From Mesorhizobium sp. SOD10 (GTDB lineage Bacteria > Pseudomonadota > Alphaproteobacteria > Rhizobiales > Rhizobiaceae), in assembly GCA_000824805.1 (NCBI GenBank), contig CCNA01000006.1, forward strand, positions 124,001-188,000: a stretch of DNA of 64,000 bases, given 5' to 3'. Positions within the stretch are counted from its first letter, which is position 1; each line of letters opens with the position of its first letter. The translations under genes were made by a program, and so were the position numbers. Below are positions 62,997 to 64,000 of this stretch, piece after piece. Below the pieces are notes generated by a model. It searched no databases. It was not told where the DNA came from and worked only from the letters and a program-made list of their open reading frames with translations.

Positions 62997-64000
62997 TGAT
63001 GATCACCGACGCATGGCGACCGCAGGTCAACGGCGTGGTGCACACGCTGGAACGCCTGACTGAGGCGCTGAAGCCCTTCGACGTCGCGCTCGATTTCCTG
63101 ACCCCGAACCTCTTTCGGACCTTGCCGATGCCGACCTATCCCGACATCCGGCTCGCCCTGACGACGCCGAGCCATGTCGCGCGTCTCATCGATGCCGCCA
63201 AGGCCGACCACATCCACATCGTTACCGAGGGTCCGCTCGGCATCATGGCACGCCGCCATTGCCGAAAGGTGGGCCGCCCCTTCACCACCAGCTATCACAC
63301 GCGCTTTCCCGAGTATCTCCGCGCCCGCCTGCCGGTGCCGGAGAGCTGGGCCTATAACTGGCTGCGCGATTTCCACAATTCCGGACAGGGCACGCTTGTC
63401 GCCACGCAATCTCTGGCGGACGATCTCGCGGCGCGCGGCTTCAACAAGCTGAGGCCCTGGACGCGCGGCGTCGACACCGACCATTTCCGGCCCGACAAGC
63501 GCAAGGAAACCAGGTTTCCCCGCCCGGTTTTCCTGTGCGTCGGCCGCGTCGCGATCGAAAAGAACCTGACCGCCTTCCTCGACCTCGACCTGCCGGGCAG
63601 CAAGGTTATCGTCGGCGAAGGGCCGGAACTGGCAAAGCTCAAGGCGCGCTATCCCGACGCGCATTTCCTCGGCCACCGACCGAACGACGAATTGGCCGAG
63701 ATCTACGCGTCGGCCGATGTCTTCGTCTTCCCAAGCCGCACCGACACCTTTGGCAACGTCATCATCGAGGCGCTGGCCAGCGGAACGCCCGTCGCCGCCT
63801 ATCCGGTGACCGGACCGATCGACATTGTCGGCGACGGTGTCGGCGGAGCGGTGTCGAACGATCTGGGCGAGGCGGCGCTGAAGGCGCTTCACGTCGATCG
63901 AGCGGAAGCCCGCCAGCGCGCCATGCGCTACAGTTGGCAGGCCTGCGCCGAACTGTTCATCGACGCGGTGGAGGAAGCGCTGGGGATGCCGCGCAAATTG
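62988..64000 (+). CDS. GT4 glycosyltransferase (partial, runs off the window)
   Basis: At least 337 residues of a GT-B enzyme are present. The start is MRILMITDAWRPQVNGVVHT with the family's acceptor-side loop. Later segments are TSYHTRFPEYLRARLP, GVDTDHFRP, VGRVAIEKNLTAFLDL, VGEGPELAKLKARYP and the donor-binding ADVFVFPSRTDTFGNVIIEA followed by LASGTPV. It resembles mannosyl- or glucosyltransferases acting on lipids or polysaccharides. There is no clear ribosome binding site; an in-frame ATG at 62970 comes from a duplicated 18-bp unit. The stop is outside the window. Confidence 0.88.

Noticed and set aside
62799..62999. Small ORF of 66 codons before the glycosyltransferase
   Set aside because: It has no ribosome binding site, overlaps the glycosyltransferase start, and its C-terminus is just the tandem repeat in another frame.

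Overview
The window is GC-rich chromosomal DNA from an alphaproteobacterium of the order Hyphomicrobiales (Rhizobiales), most likely Mesorhizobium or a close Phyllobacteriaceae relative. The evidence is a divergent lrp / trxB-lsrB locus next to LPS heptose genes, BA14K, DUF1127 and DUF3775 proteins, several interspersed palindromic repeats of rhizobial type, and a candidate small RNA resembling the rhizobial alpha-r14 family. No tRNA or rRNA gene, CRISPR array or complete insertion sequence was recognised.

Layout. 0.3-8.7 kb: a GNAT acetyltransferase carrying an in-frame palindromic repeat, a lytic transglycosylase lipoprotein, an O6-methylguanine repair protein, a cold-shock protein, a RelE/ParE-like toxin-antitoxin pair, a glutathione S-transferase, two translationally coupled EAL proteins, aspartate aminotransferase and a cupin. 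9-14.2 kb: a membrane GGDEF-EAL protein, an EF-G-like GTPase with an altered G3 motif, the candidate small RNA, a doubly frameshifted methyltransferase and a 212-bp element with terminal inverted repeats. 14.2-23.3 kb: lsrB and trxB facing lrp, then a heptose block (gmhB-gmhA-hldE on the minus strand, hldD-waaF-waaC on the plus strand) that makes ADP-heptose and attaches it to the LPS core, then greA. 23.5-29.8 kb: a TPR protein, DUF3775, two tandem extensin-like peptidases, an LssY-domain protein, a CorC/HlyC-type CBS protein and small ORFs.

27.7-31.3 kb is a worn accessory patch. It holds a LysR C-terminal fragment, an autotransporter N-terminal stub and the tail of a DHA2 (EmrB-type) transporter, beside an intact avidin-family gene without a signal peptide. 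31.5-32.6 kb is a divergent FMN reductase / HxlR pair with a perfect inverted repeat between the genes. 33.0-37.4 kb has a thioesterase and a tightly overlapping catabolic operon (GMC oxidoreductase, enolase-superfamily enzyme, hydroxyisobutyrate-dehydrogenase-like enzyme). 37.4-46.5 kb has a lipid-kinase-like gene, an unexplained terminated transcription unit, secreted or membrane proteins of unknown function, CapA, a single-EF-hand secreted protein, and a gamma-butyrobetaine-hydroxylase-like dioxygenase divergent from a LysR regulator.

46.6-64 kb: a much enlarged UvrB with repeated C-terminal motifs, an ABC-F ATPase preceded by a short upstream ORF, small NTF2, DUF1127, VOC and DUF1428 proteins, a TPR-sulfotransferase, a Kazal-type lipoprotein, two more cold-shock genes, BA14K, an MBL hydrolase, ilvE, a MarR-response regulator-histidine kinase operon resembling PetP/PetR plus a kinase, and the start of a GT4 glycosyltransferase that runs off the window.

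Most of the window is ordinary housekeeping sequence. The items I consider most worth following up are the coding palindrome in the acetyltransferase, the candidate anti-Shine-Dalgarno small RNA, the avidin-like protein, the UvrB tail repeats, the ABC-F upstream ORF and the structured, terminated unit at 38.65-39.04 kb.
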